DNA of 64,000 nucleotides, from positions 1,574,774 through 1,638,773 of the forward strand of contig CM035355.1 in assembly GCA_020137815.1 (NCBI GenBank). Direction: 5' to 3'. The notes under the pieces are model-generated. The model was not told the DNA's origin. It was given only the letters and a program-made list of their open reading frames with translations, and ran no database searches. The stretch comes from Hormiphora californensis (taxonomy: Eukaryota; Ctenophora; Tentaculata; Cydippida; Pleurobrachiidae). The position numbers and the translations under genes are program-made. Within the stretch, counting starts at the first letter, position 1. Each line of letters opens with the position of its first letter. Below are positions 1 through 10,645 of this stretch, one piece after another.

Positions 1-2436
1 CATCTCGCATGTCGTGTTGCATGTCGTGTTGCATGTCGTGTCATGTTATTGACGCGCTCGCGTTCAACTCTCACACAGCAGCTGCAGAACATGGCGGGAA
101 ACATCGAGGAGTAGAGAGAGGGTCGGTGCCGAATCAAATATTTCTTGATCTTGATCTACTCCATCTCTCAGCTATCCTACCCCTCATCAACTCGATCTCT
201 CAGCTACCCTACCCCTCATCTACTCCATCTTTCAGCTACCCTACCCCTCATCTACTCCATCTTTCAGCTACCCTACCCCTCATCTACTCCATCTTTCAGC
301 TACCCTACCTCCGATTTACTCCATCTCTCAGCTACCCTACCTCCCATTTACTCCATCTCTCAGCTTCCCTACCTCCCATTTACTCCATCTCTCAGCTTAC
401 CTACCTCCCATTTACTCCATCTCTCAGCTTCCCTACCTCCCATTTACTCCATCTCTCAGCTACCCTACCTCCCATTTACTCCATCTCTCAGCTTCCCTAC
501 CTCCCATTTACTCCATCTCTCAGCTACCCTACCTCCCATTTACTCCATCTCTCAGCTTCCCTACCTCCCATTTACTCCATCTCTCAGCTACCTTACCTCC
601 CATTTACTCCATCTCTCAGCTCCCCTACCTCCCATTTACTCCATCCCTCAGCTTCCCTACCTCCCATTTACTCCATCTCTCAGCTACCCTACCACCCATT
701 TACTCCATCTCTCAGCTTCCCTATCTCCCATTTACTCCATCTCTCAGCTTCCCTACCTCCCATTTACTCCATCTCTCATTTATACTAACATTCCTACACC
801 TGAGAGATGGAGTAAATGGGAGGTAGGGAAGCTGAGAGATGGAGTAAATGGGAGGTAGGGAAGCTGAGAGATGGAGTAAATGGGAGGTAGGGTAGCTGAT
901 AGATGGAGTGAATGGGAGGTTGGGTATCTGAAAGATGGAGTAAATGGCAGGTAGGGAAGCTGAGATATGGAGAAATGGCAGGTAGGTAAGCTGAGAGATG
1001 GAGTAAATGGGAGGTAGGGTAGCTGAGAGATGGAGTAAATGGGAGGTAGGGTAGCTGAGAGATGGAGTAGATGAGGAGTAGGGTAGCTGATACATGGAGT
1101 GAATGGGAGGTTGGGTAGCTGAGAGATGGAGTAAATGGGAGGTAGGGAAGCTGAGAGATGGAGTAAATGGGAGGTAGGGAAGCTGAGAGATGGAGTAAAA
1201 CTAAATGGGAGGTAGGGAAGCTCAGAGATGGAGTAAATGGGAGGTAGGGAAGGTAAGCGATGGAGTAAATGGGAGGTAGGGAAGCTGAAAGATGGAGTAA
1301 ATGGGAGGTAGGGAAGCTGAGAGATGGAGTAAATGGGAGGTAGAGTAGCTGAGAGATGGAGTAAATGGGAGGTAGGGAAGTTGAGAGATGGAGTAAATCG
1401 GAGGTAGGGAAGGTGAGGGATGGAGTAAATGGGAGGTAGGGAAGCTGAGAGATGGAGTAAATGGGAGGTAAGGTAGCTGAGAGATGGAGTAAATGGGAGG
1501 TAGGGAAGCTGAGAGATGGAGTAAATGGGAGGTAGGGAAGCTGAGAGATGGAGTAAATGGGAGGTAGGGTAGCTGATAGATGGAGTGAATGGGAGGTAGG
1601 GAAGCTGAGAGATGGAGTAAATGGGAGGTAGGGAAGCTGAGAGATGGAGTAAATGGGAGGTAGGTAAGCTGAGAGATGGAGTAAATGGGAGGTAGGGTAT
1701 CTGAAAGATGGAGTAAATGGCAATTGGCAGGTAGGGAAGCTGAGATATGGAGTAAATGGGAGGTAGGTAAGCTGAGAGATGGAGTAAATGGGAGGTAGGG
1801 AAGCTGAGAGATGGAGTAAATGGGAGGTAGGGAAGCTGAGAGATGGAGTAAATGGGAGGTAGGGAAGCTGAGAGATGGAGTAAATGGGAGGTAGGGTAGC
1901 TGAGAGATGGAGTAAATGGGAGGTAGGGTAGCTGAGAGATGGAGTAGATGAGGAGTAGGGTAGCGGAGAGATGGACTAGATTAGGGGTAGGGTAGCTGAA
2001 AGATGGAGTTGATGAGGGCTAGGGATTCCCTACCCCTAATCGTTTCCATCTCTATGCTTCCCTAATAGGGAAGCTGAGAGATGGAGTAGATGAGGAGTAG
2101 GGTAGCTGAGAGATGGACTAGATAAGGGGTAGGGTAGCTGAAAGATGGAGTAGATGAGGGGTAGGGTAGCTGAAAGATGGAGTAGATGAGGGGTAGGGTA
2201 GCTGAAAGATGGAGTAGATGAGGGGTAGGGTAGCTGAGAGATCTAGTTGATGAGGGGTAGGATAGCTGAGAGATGGAGTAGATCAAGATCAAGAAATATT
2301 TGATTCGGCACCGACCCTCTCTCTACTCCTCGATGTTTCCCGCCATGTTCTGCAGCTGCTGTGTGAGAGTTGAACGCGAGCGCGTCAATAACATGACACG
2401 ACATGCAACACGACATGCAACACGACATGCGAGATG
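1..2436. repeat. Giant inverted repeat with 32-bp minisatellite arms
   Basis: The first ~170 bases recur as reverse complement at about 2270-2436, so base 1 pairs with about base 2436. Between them lies a 32-bp tandem repeat (core CTCAGCTTCCCTACCTCCCA). It runs in one orientation from about 155 to 785 (about 20 units) and in the opposite orientation from about 795 to 2290 (about 47 units). The switch is near 785-800. The arms are unequal, as expected if the tandem array expanded after the inversion. A minor disruption sits at 2020-2070. The left end may continue beyond the window. Long open frames through it arise because 32-bp units read as a 96-bp/32-residue period; I do not consider them coding. 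Confidence 0.9.
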
Positions 2437-3255
2437 CGAATTTCATTATTTTGAAGTTTTGTGGGGTTGCGATTTTTGTTTTAGGTCGGAGAGTGAAACG
2501 GCCGGTACAGTGGTAAACTAGATTAAAAACTGTACGCCTCGTTAGACGGCGATTTTTCCTATCTTGTCTGGTTCCTGAGATATGGCCCCCTAAAGAGTTG
2601 GTGTCTCAAACTGCTGAATCGGGGTCACGCGAGGAAAATGGGCATCAGTTTGCGTGTACTGCTCCGTTTTTCACGGGACTTGAACGAGGGTGACGGCAAG
2701 AGTCTCACCTATTACATGGTATCCTTACATTGTGTATTAAATCTAAAATGACTGAGCAGCATGCTTGTTAATGAACCTTGACGTGTTTGCTTGTCTCGCA
2801 AGCGCGCTCGCGACTAGCAAACACGACATGCAGTTCACACCCTGATTATATTTCTCTCTCTATGTGCATGAGAGTGCAAATGAGAGGAAGTCCGTCACAT
2901 TGTGACTCACAGCGGAACTAGGAATGTTTTGTGGTTTTCATTCGAGCATATTTTCATTATTCAGATGAAATAGAGAGAGCATGTCTGAAAAGCTCTCCCT
3001 TTATTTCTCTCTGTCTGTTGTCGTAAAGAAAGGACTGGTCTATCGAGTCTGTCAGTGGTGAAATATGTGCATAATTAATGAGACAGTCCAATAGCACTGC
3101 AGTTTAATTACCCTTTCCTTCTCACAGCCTTTGGGAATTAGGTCTAGCTACAATATTTAACGCTAGGTTTAGGCCTGGGAAATTAATTAAGAACCCTCCA
3201 ATATTTCTCATCTCTCGAAATGAGGTCTTTTTTCTACCCTCCACTATTTCACCAG
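2437..3255. other. Non-coding spacer, probably GPCR intron
   Basis: I see no convincing exon here. The sequence is AT-rich and precedes the first recognised GPCR exon. If that gene is intact, its exons for TM1-TM3 lie left of the inverted repeat and outside the window. Confidence 0.4.
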
Positions 3256-3291
3256 ATAAGATCTGTTTTCTACCCTCCACTATTTCCCCAG

Positions 3292-5625
3292 ATAAGATCT
3301 GTTTTCTACCAACCAAGATTCAGCATTCTGGCGACATCTCTCCTCTGTTATGTAGTGGCTTGGCTCGCCGTGGCTCTTTCCTATTTTACTGTCGGTCAGG
3401 TAAGATATCATGGTTGGCGTCGTGGTTGAGATCCAATCTTCTATTATGAAATTAAATAGTTGACTTCATGCCAAGATCATCAACTTTTGTTCTATTTATA
3501 TCTGACAATATTTCCCCATTTCTTTCTGATACCCCTTTTCCGGTTCTCGTATTCTTTCCTCTCTTCTACAGAAGTATCAATATTATAGGAGGAGCATCTC
3601 TTAAAATTATGCCCCAAAACTCCGTCCGGTGCCTAATATGAATCATATCAACATCACAATTCACGCCCCCCCCCCCCCAGTTGGCATGTGATAACCCGTA
3701 TCTGATTTGTGCCCCCGATGTTCATCCTGAGATACTGAACAAGATCCTCTTCTACGGTATCCCCTTCGCCCTCCCTACCCTACCTGTCTTTGTATGTGGT
3801 AAGTGGTTGGGGGTTTAAACCGTACCCACGTTTGGAGTTACAGCAGACCAAACGATTCAAGCAAGTTGTAATAAACCATTTACTGGTCCCGGACCTTTCA
3901 ATAATTCCACGTGGAATGTGGATAGGTTTAAAATTAGGGCTGGGTTTGAAAAATTTAACAAACCTTCTGACCCAATGCCTTGTAATACTGGTATACCCAG
4001 ACTGTGGTGTATTATGTTATCAGTTGTATTGGTAATCAGGTAATACGAGTGGGAAGGAATAGAGAATTAATAGATAATGGTGGAGAGAAATAAAAGAACG
4101 AGATAGGTAAAGTAGGCACTGCTTGTACCAAAACAACAGTCAATAGTAATTACCCAGTACAGAGTAGTGGTCCAATTCGTAGAATGCTGCACCTTATTCT
4201 GGGTAGTGTGCCCATGTCACAGGAATTATAAAATTTGGCTTTTTCTAAGAAAAAAACACCAAAAGCTGTCGCCGTAATTTTATCCGCGAACAAAAGCAAT
4301 AATAAAGGCTGTCGACAGCTGTCCTAACTTATTCAGTCATATAATTCTGGGTAGTGGGTAATACAATGTGTTCACATCACTAGATTTAGGAAATTGGGAA
4401 ATTTCCCCGAAATAGGGCATAGCAAGAAAGTTGGCCAAGAAAGTTGTGGGAAAATGTTTACTGTCTGACTCGGCAGCAAATTAAAAAAACCTGTTCTGAA
4501 TGTGACAAAATCCCTAAACGTCTAAGTGATCGTCTTCTGTGTCATGTTGCACCCTCCCGCACAACTGGTGTGAACAATGGAAATAACAAATTACTATCCA
4601 CCAGTCTACACAAACTCATTCATAGAATCCTAAATTTCTAAATCCCCTAGGTGTGGTGACTTGCTATACCCTTGCCCGGTATCGGTCCCTCCGAAAAAGA
4701 GACAAGACTACTCTAACAGTGGTGATGATTACTCTCCTATTCTTGGTCTTCAACTTAGCCTTCATAACACACTTCTACTTTCATGAGGTACCTGTCAATA
4801 TACTCGTTGATAACTTTGCGGTTAACTATTAGTGTGTTTCTCTCCAACCAGTTAATAACTTTGCGGCTAACTAAGTGTGTTTCTCTCAGTTGATATACGG
4901 AGATGACTACCACGATATATCTGATCTAAGGAGAGATGAGATCCTGTTTTTTCTAACCCATACATTTAGTACTATCCTGGTCTCTTCGATTAACCCTGTC
5001 ATCCTTATTTTGTAAGTTTATCATTTCACCGTTCTATTTAACTTTCTCTCCAGAGGTCCACTGGAGCTCTTAGAATTTGTATATTAACTGCGTGGTGAGG
5101 AAGCAGAGGGGAGTGTCTAGTTATCTGGGCCGGGTGGGCTTTTGTAATTGATTAATGTTAGGCGGCATTTTTTGCCCTCTTCTGGGAATCGAGAGGTACT
5201 GAAAGGAGAGAGAATGCAAGAGGTTCCCTTTTATGCAGCCCTTTTTATTATTTATCTCTCTTTCGTGTTTCTTTCTTCTATTTTCCCCACCAGCTTCCCA
5301 CGTTTTCTTATCACCCTAATACTCCCACCCGCCACCACGCAGGAGAAAGAGGGGACTACGGGCAACCCTCCGTGAACTATCAAGTCGTCGAGCTACCGTC
5401 CACCCACCCCGCCGTCTGGCAATCTGCCAAGACCTCTCAACACAAGCCGGACACCGGTTGTCATTGTTATCATATCGGAGGTTAACTCTCTTTTCACAGG
5501 AACCCCCTCCAGTAGGTGGGGAGTATAGGGTAAGGACATCATCAGCTATGATGAAAGTTAGTAACTGTGGATTTGTGAAGGAGGTCCCGACAATACTGGA
5601 CCATTGTGAAAATGAGTGGAGGTAA
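3292..5625 (+). CDS. Class A-like G-protein-coupled receptor, 3' half (TM4-TM7 and tail)
   Basis: Five exons: 3292-3399, about 3680-3798, 4651-4787, 4890-5011, 5343-5625. In order they encode an ICL2-like YQPRF segment, TM4 (SLLCYVVAWLAVALSYF), an extracellular loop with two cysteines, TM5 (ILFYGIPFALPTLPVF), a short basic third intracellular loop (ARYRSLRKRDK), TM6 (TVVMITLLFLVFNLAFI) and TM7 ending in SSINPVILIL, which resembles the NPxxY region. A basic Ser/Thr-rich tail of about 94 residues follows. No exon for TM1-TM3 is visible upstream, so the gene is partial in this window or truncated by the inverted repeat at 1-2436. The first exon has two in-frame acceptors 36 bp apart (3256 and 3292). 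The ligand cannot be inferred. The start of the second exon is uncertain by one base because of a poly-C tract. Confidence 0.72.
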
Positions 5626-5708
5626 TATTTGTGATGGATTGCCAGTGCGATGATTGGTGTGTGAGGGATATCTATTTGTGGAGATAGTGTTCGACGTGTT
5701 GAGCATAC

Positions 5709-5756
5709 TTATCTAGCTCGACCCTCTTTTCTCGAGCTCCGGTTTGAACAAAACAA
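5709..5756. mobile_element. Micro-element, family II (TTG...CAA, 8-bp TSD)
   Basis: A 48-bp unit containing CTAGCTCGACC and GGTTTGAACAAAACAA. It is flanked by GAGCATAC (5701-5708) and GAGTATAC (5757-5764), an 8-bp target-site duplication with one mismatch. It lies just upstream of POT1. The same unit recurs at 13878, 14438, 35384 and 62485. Confidence 0.75.
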
Positions 5757-5938
5757 GAGTATACCGGATGGGGACATTTTGAGGCAGTCTGAGCTTTGAA
5801 AGAAACTGGAATGAAACATATTTTCATAACCTATTGTGTGACGTAACTTTTGACTTTTTCTTTATAAATTCGAGTTTTTATGGGAGAAAGACATTCATTA
5901 GTCTATCTCCCAACTTCTAGTGAATCTTTCCAGGACCC

Positions 5939-8242
5939 ATGTCTTCCGATAAAAAGAAGAAGAAAGATGAACTAACTGAGTTGAACTACTTGAAAGAAGG
6001 CGAAAAGATCAATGTTATAGGAGTAGTGTACACTGCAGATGATCCTTTCCAGACGAGAGGTAAGAAGGAGATTTTAAATTTGGGAAGACATTCAATTGAG
6101 TTGGTTAATAACTGTAAAATCTATCTATCATATCTATTGCTATTATCAATAAATTTCTCTTCTTTGTTAGGAAATTGGGCCCTCAAGATACAGGTAGTGG
6201 ACGGTTCCTGCCCCTATTCCTTCACATGTGCTCTGTACGGAGAGTCATCTGGTATTAAATGTACCGTGGGAAACATTATTAGGTAATTATATTCCCACAT
6301 CATACTTGATTCCATCGGATTCCCTCGTGACGTGTGTTGGAAATTATTTTAGCGAACTAAACACCTCACCATAGAGTAGTTTCTAAAGCCCACATGTCCT
6401 ATTAGGACTCCTACATTCCAACACCATTTCATTTTCAGGTTACGTCGTATCCAAGTGGTGGTAGTTCATGGAGTATTCCAGTTACAAGCCATACCAGGAA
6501 CTAGTGTCACAGTATTTGACAACTCCCTCAATTTCATACCCTGCTCTAGAAGTCACCCTAAAGCAGGTTTTTAACGAGAGCGAGAAAGAGAGTGAGAGAG
6601 AGAAAGAGAAGAGAGCAACATGTCGGTTTTCAACTTATCCATGTTTTCACATTGTGCATGTTTTGACATATTTCACCAAATTTGCAGGTGACGTGTTGAA
6701 TCTGCTAGAGAAAGATCGTATTTCCAAACTCCGTTCTTGGAGTCAGGGCAGCCAGTTTGTGGGTTGCCACTTCCAGCGACCTCCTGCTACCGGTACAGAA
6801 CAAGTGTTTCCTGGCTTCTAATCGCTGCTGCTGCCCTTTTTCTGATTAAATTATCAAGTTATCACTCCCGCTATTCTCAGGAAACTCAGACCCCACAAGT
6901 AGAGGAGACCCCTACACATATTCCTCTAAAGCAAACGGGTTTACCAACGGACAAGTAACTCTCTCAAGTATAAAAGATAACACCTACTTCAATCTTTCTC
7001 TCATGGTGATAGGTAATTAGAATTGATCATTAGAATGCGTAGTCAGTCCCGTAGTCAGTAGTATTCAGTAGTAGTATCAATAAACTGTATTCACAAACAT
7101 CACAGGACGGTGTAAGGAAGACTCTGGAAAGACAATACTAAGATGTGTTGATGGCACTCTACCCACCCTTGATACCTACAAAGTGAACAGTTTAATGGTG
7201 GCCAGTACACTCAATCAAATTGAGATGGCTAGATTGTACCCCCATTATGTGGACATAACAGTGTACGATGAACATCAGGTAACTCTTGAGGGGCTTTAGG
7301 GGGATGGGGGTTGTTCTGATTTTGCTAGGGGAAATGTTCAAGCTGAAACAATCATTCTAACCCTCCTCCCCCTCGTTCAGCAAAGTGCAGCGGAGGCTGT
7401 TATGTGGTCCCATGTGGACTTCACCAACCTGCACTGTTACGTTCCTCGGAAACTGGTCCCCTCAGAAGAAGGACTACCTGTCAAACCAGAGGTAAGATGA
7501 GTTTGACATTGTCATACTACATGACTAATGTCAAGTAAGTAAGTCAAGTTAAGTAATATCGCGGTGAGGAGAGTGCATTTTTGTGAGACAAAGTTTAACA
7601 TGTATATATTTTCTGTGTGACGTGTTCCCAAAGTGTCGAAATTACGTCGTGAATGACACTTGAAGTGTGATGTAACATTTTTTATCAGCTTATCTTAAAG
7701 TTTTTCCCAAGCTAATTTCATTTTCTCACAAACTTTCACTTTTTCAGATTTGCCTTCACAAGGGGTGCAGTTTCAAGAGGAAAATGAACGTACGGAGCTC
7801 CCCTAATCCTGTGCTGATGAAACAAATCTCAACCCTACATCTTGAAACCAGCCCATCACTCTTCCAACTACCCGTACCAAGTTACTCCAGGAACGACCAC
7901 TCCCCCACACGGCATAACGAGACAATGATGAAATTCACTGACAGCACCACAATAACATCAGATTCCCGGACATTATACCGTGTGATGGTGTTTATAGATA
8001 GCTACACACCGGACAATTTACCCTCATTTAGGAGGTTCACATGTACCGGGTGTTCCCAGTTCATATCCCTCAAGGATCCAGTGGCCCTTACAACTGAGAA
8101 ATGTGAGAAATGTGGTGATGGGGCATCATTAAAACCAGAACTCTTATTCCAGCTGTCTGTACGGCAGCGGAATAGAGATACCCCACAGACAATAGTGTGT
8201 GCTGGAGACGCAGCACGGTTACTGTTACAGGGTCGATCCTAG
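5939..8242 (+). CDS. POT1: Protection of telomeres protein 1 (POT1)-like
   Basis: Eight exons: 5939-6059, 6171-6282, 6439-6566, 6688-6792, 6881-7012, 7106-7278, 7381-7491, 7748-8242. Total 1377 nt, exactly 458 codons plus stop. Residues about 15-135 form the first OB fold (EGEKINVIGVVY..., KIQVVDGSCPYSFTCALYG, then LRRIQVVVVHGVFQLQA). Residues about 150-340 form the second (LSSIKDNTYFNLSLMVIG, ILRCVDGT, YVDITVYDEHQ, LHKGCSFKRKMNVRSS), matching POT1 order. POT1 binds single-stranded telomeric DNA and caps chromosome ends within shelterin. The C-terminal region has two CxxC pairs (CTGC, CEKC) 16 residues apart. Vertebrate POT1 is about 630 residues and its zinc cysteines are separated by a resolvase-like insertion, which appears absent here. 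The start ATG has no alternative upstream in frame. Orthology rests on recalled motifs, not a search. Confidence 0.82.
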
Positions 8243-8486
8243 TGAAACGGGCAGGATACCCATGAGAGACTTGTTTAGAGTGAACAGGATGGTGGGAGAT
8301 GGTGTGATATGTTGGTGGTGAGGACTGAGGGCAGGTTTATAGTAGTTAGGACACGAATTAGCTCCTGATGATGAGGAAGGGGATGTTGGCCTGATGGGAG
8401 AATGAGAGATATTTGAGTTGGTTTTGTTCAACTAATTAGATAGTCATACTATTGTCTAATTTGTGAGACTCACGGTGAGGTAGGGA

Positions 8487-8492
8487 AATAAA
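8487..8492 (+). promoter_or_regulatory. Polyadenylation signal AATAAA
   Basis: AATAAA lies 245 bp after the POT1 stop codon, a reasonable 3' end for that transcript. Confidence 0.5.
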
Positions 8493-8919
8493 GAAACTGA
8501 AAGATTCTGAATAAGCGAGACATTTGTTGTTTATCATTATATTATGAAGCCGACGGCATTTAATTGTTATTCAATTATTTTATTAATGGTTTTTAACTTT
8601 TATTTGGAGTGAGTTTGTGGAACAATGATACATAATATCTGACATTTTGGTCTTATTTGGTTATTTGACCTGGCCAAAAGAGCCATCTCATTTTCCAGAC
8701 TCCAGAGTGTGTGCGAAAAATCAGAAATTTCTTGTTTTGTGTGCTGAGATTCAGGAGGTGCAACAACGCAAGGTTCCACTGTGATTTGTTTCATATCATG
8801 TACTGTTTTTCTAAATTCATTTTATCTTTCTGTTGTTTTAAGACAACCATTATGAGATTCGATTTTTAAATTGTCCCCTGGTTCAATTTGTGGAAATACA
8901 ACTCTGGTTGGAAGTTGCT
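8493..8919. other. AT-rich intergenic stretch
   Basis: No gene, RNA or inverted repeat recognised between the POT1 3' end and the repeat block starting at 8920. Confidence 0.5.
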
Positions 8920-8941
8920 GTCAGGCCAATGCTCTGACAGC
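8920..8941. mobile_element. Family III half-element (CTGTCAGGCC...CTGACAG)
   Basis: A single 21-22 bp unit, TGTCAGGCCAATGCTCTGAC plus AG. It is identical to the terminal unit of the fuller element at 10209-10294. I see no clear target-site duplication at this copy. Confidence 0.6.
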
Positions 8942-8962
8942 GGAATATGGTCCGTCTGTCTG

Positions 8963-9745
8963 TAGGGTAAACCGGGGCAATTCGAACAACTGGGGCAATT
9001 CGAACATAGTACTGCCCGTCTCTCACCTAGTTAAGCTATCATAATGACGTCATCCTATCTCCAGAAGAAAACTGCTCGTTCGAGCCTGCCCGTTACCACT
9101 AAATAGGCTCTAGATCCGGTTTAAGTTGGTCAATTTCCGATTTGAAAAAACCAGCTGAAAGCTAATAATATCAGCTTTCAGATGGTATAAAAATTATTTA
9201 AATATTCGCATGTTTTCATTCCAAATTCTGGTAAATTAAGATTACCGGGGCAATTAGAACAACCGGGGCAATTCGAACATGGGCAATTTGGTTAACACAC
9301 CGGGGCAATTTGGTTAACTCCCGGGCCAATGATGTGCAGTTCTTTGTACCACGTGATCACGCGTGATACCGGGGCAATTCGAGCAAGAACGACCAGCGTG
9401 TAGATTGCGTGTAGATTACATTGTTCGAATTGCCCCCACCTCTAACAACACCAGAAGGAGATGGTCTGCTGGTGTTGTGAGGACGTTCACGTGACTCCCA
9501 CGTGACGAAATAAAGCACTCCTATTGGTGATGCTCGAATTGCCCCGGTACCAATTTTTCCGACCAAAATTTTTCAATTAGTTATTTAGTTAAGTAAATGA
9601 TGGTCCCTATAGTTGAAATTTATCTTATTTGAAAGATAAAATAATGAACTTTAATCCTATATAATTTTTTTCATTGTATCTTTTTTTAAATGGGAGTGAG
9701 AACCGATTAAGTAAAAAGTTAACCATTTTGCCCCGGTTTACCCTA
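8963..9745. mobile_element. TA-flanked TIR element (GGGTAAACCGGGGCAATT)
   Basis: The element at 8965-9743 starts GGGTAAACCGGGGCAA and ends with TTGCCCCGGTTTACCC. It is flanked by TA on both sides (8963-8964, 9744-9745). The motif CCGGGGCAATT(C)GA(A/G)C occurs many times inside, in both orientations, like subterminal transposase-binding sites. No transposase-like frame is visible, so it is a non-autonomous element (MITE). The 1.68-kb element at 53931-55608 has related ends (GGGTAGACCGGGG). TA target choice fits Tc1/mariner-type transposition (inference). Confidence 0.82.
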
Positions 9746-9876
9746 TGTAGTATGTCTCTGTATTGTATGTCGGCGCCATACCCCCACTTGATTCGACAGT
9801 GCGCTCAGATGGGGTCGGCGGCACCAGACAGTCTCTGTAAGTGTAAACCATCTGTATTTGTCGGACTGTTGTTCCC

Positions 9877-9966
9877 CTGTCTGGCGGCGCCTACCCGATC
9901 TGAACACACTCACACTCACACTGTCATGTCGCGTTCCGAGAACCAAAACGGTGGTCTGGCGACACA
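9877..9966. mobile_element. Small TIR element (CTGTCTGGCGGCGCC...)
   Basis: Begins CTGTCTGGCGGCGCCTACCC and ends GTCTGGCGACACA. It is flanked by a direct repeat GTTGTTCCC (9868-9876 and 9967-9975). Related copies lie near 9768-9835 and at 21879-21956. Confidence 0.65.
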
Positions 9967-10208
9967 GTTGTTCCCAGGGAACTTGTCAGTGACATTTGTG
10001 GCAACAACCCGATCTGATCACACTTTTCAGTCAACGGTCTGTCATGCCTGTCTATTTCTGTCTTCTAGGTTACTGAAGTACATGATGCAGCATGCTGTCT
10101 GTCCATCTGCCAGTGCCACAGGGCACGAGCATCTCGACCACCCCCGCCCCCCGGCCCTCCCCCAGTAGGGGGCGTGGCCAATCTACCAGAATCTAGTACT
10201 AGTAGTTA

Positions 10209-10294
10209 CTGTCAGGCCAATGCTCTGACCACAGTTCTCGCGCGCTCCGCTTGTTTGAGAGAAGCGAGAATGGGTCAGGCCAATGCTCTGACAG
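10209..10294. mobile_element. Full-length family III MITE, 86 bp, 8-bp TSD
   Basis: Starts CTGTCAGGCCAATGCTCTGA and ends CAATGCTCTGACAG. The same 19-bp unit occurs at both ends in direct orientation, with an inner hairpin around TTCTCGCGCGC / GCGAGAA. It is flanked by AGTAGTTA at 10201-10208 and 10295-10302, a perfect 8-bp duplication. An 8-bp TSD is typical of hAT elements (inference). Confidence 0.85.
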
Positions 10295-10645
10295 AGTAGT
10301 TAAGTGGTAGACCGCGTGGCTTGTAGTATTTCCATTTCAATTCCATGTTGTAGTACGAGGACTAGCCGTGATATTGAAAATCACTCGAGTTCAAAGTTGA
10401 CTCTTGGTCTTACTCTAAACAATAAACCGCCTCACGGAGTACCGGTACCAATATCCGGGTAGCCTTGAAGCTGTAGACCACTACCATGCCAGCAGACTAG
10501 GTGGTGAAACAGCTCAAGCAAAAGTCAATTGATCGTGACATGTTTTCAGCCGGCGTTCAATGAGGTTCGAAGTATGCTGGCCTGGTCCGTGGGAAACAAT
10601 TCAAACTTAAAAAAGAAGCTTGTGATTTGGTTGCAGTTCTACAAG

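Noticed and set aside
9-2292. Several long open frames rich in Ser/Leu/Pro/Tyr
   Set aside because: They arise from the 32-bp minisatellite in both orientations; no start context, splice sites or non-repeat sequence.
9674-10168. 164-residue frame
   Set aside because: It crosses the ends of several small MITEs and has no domain or splice logic.
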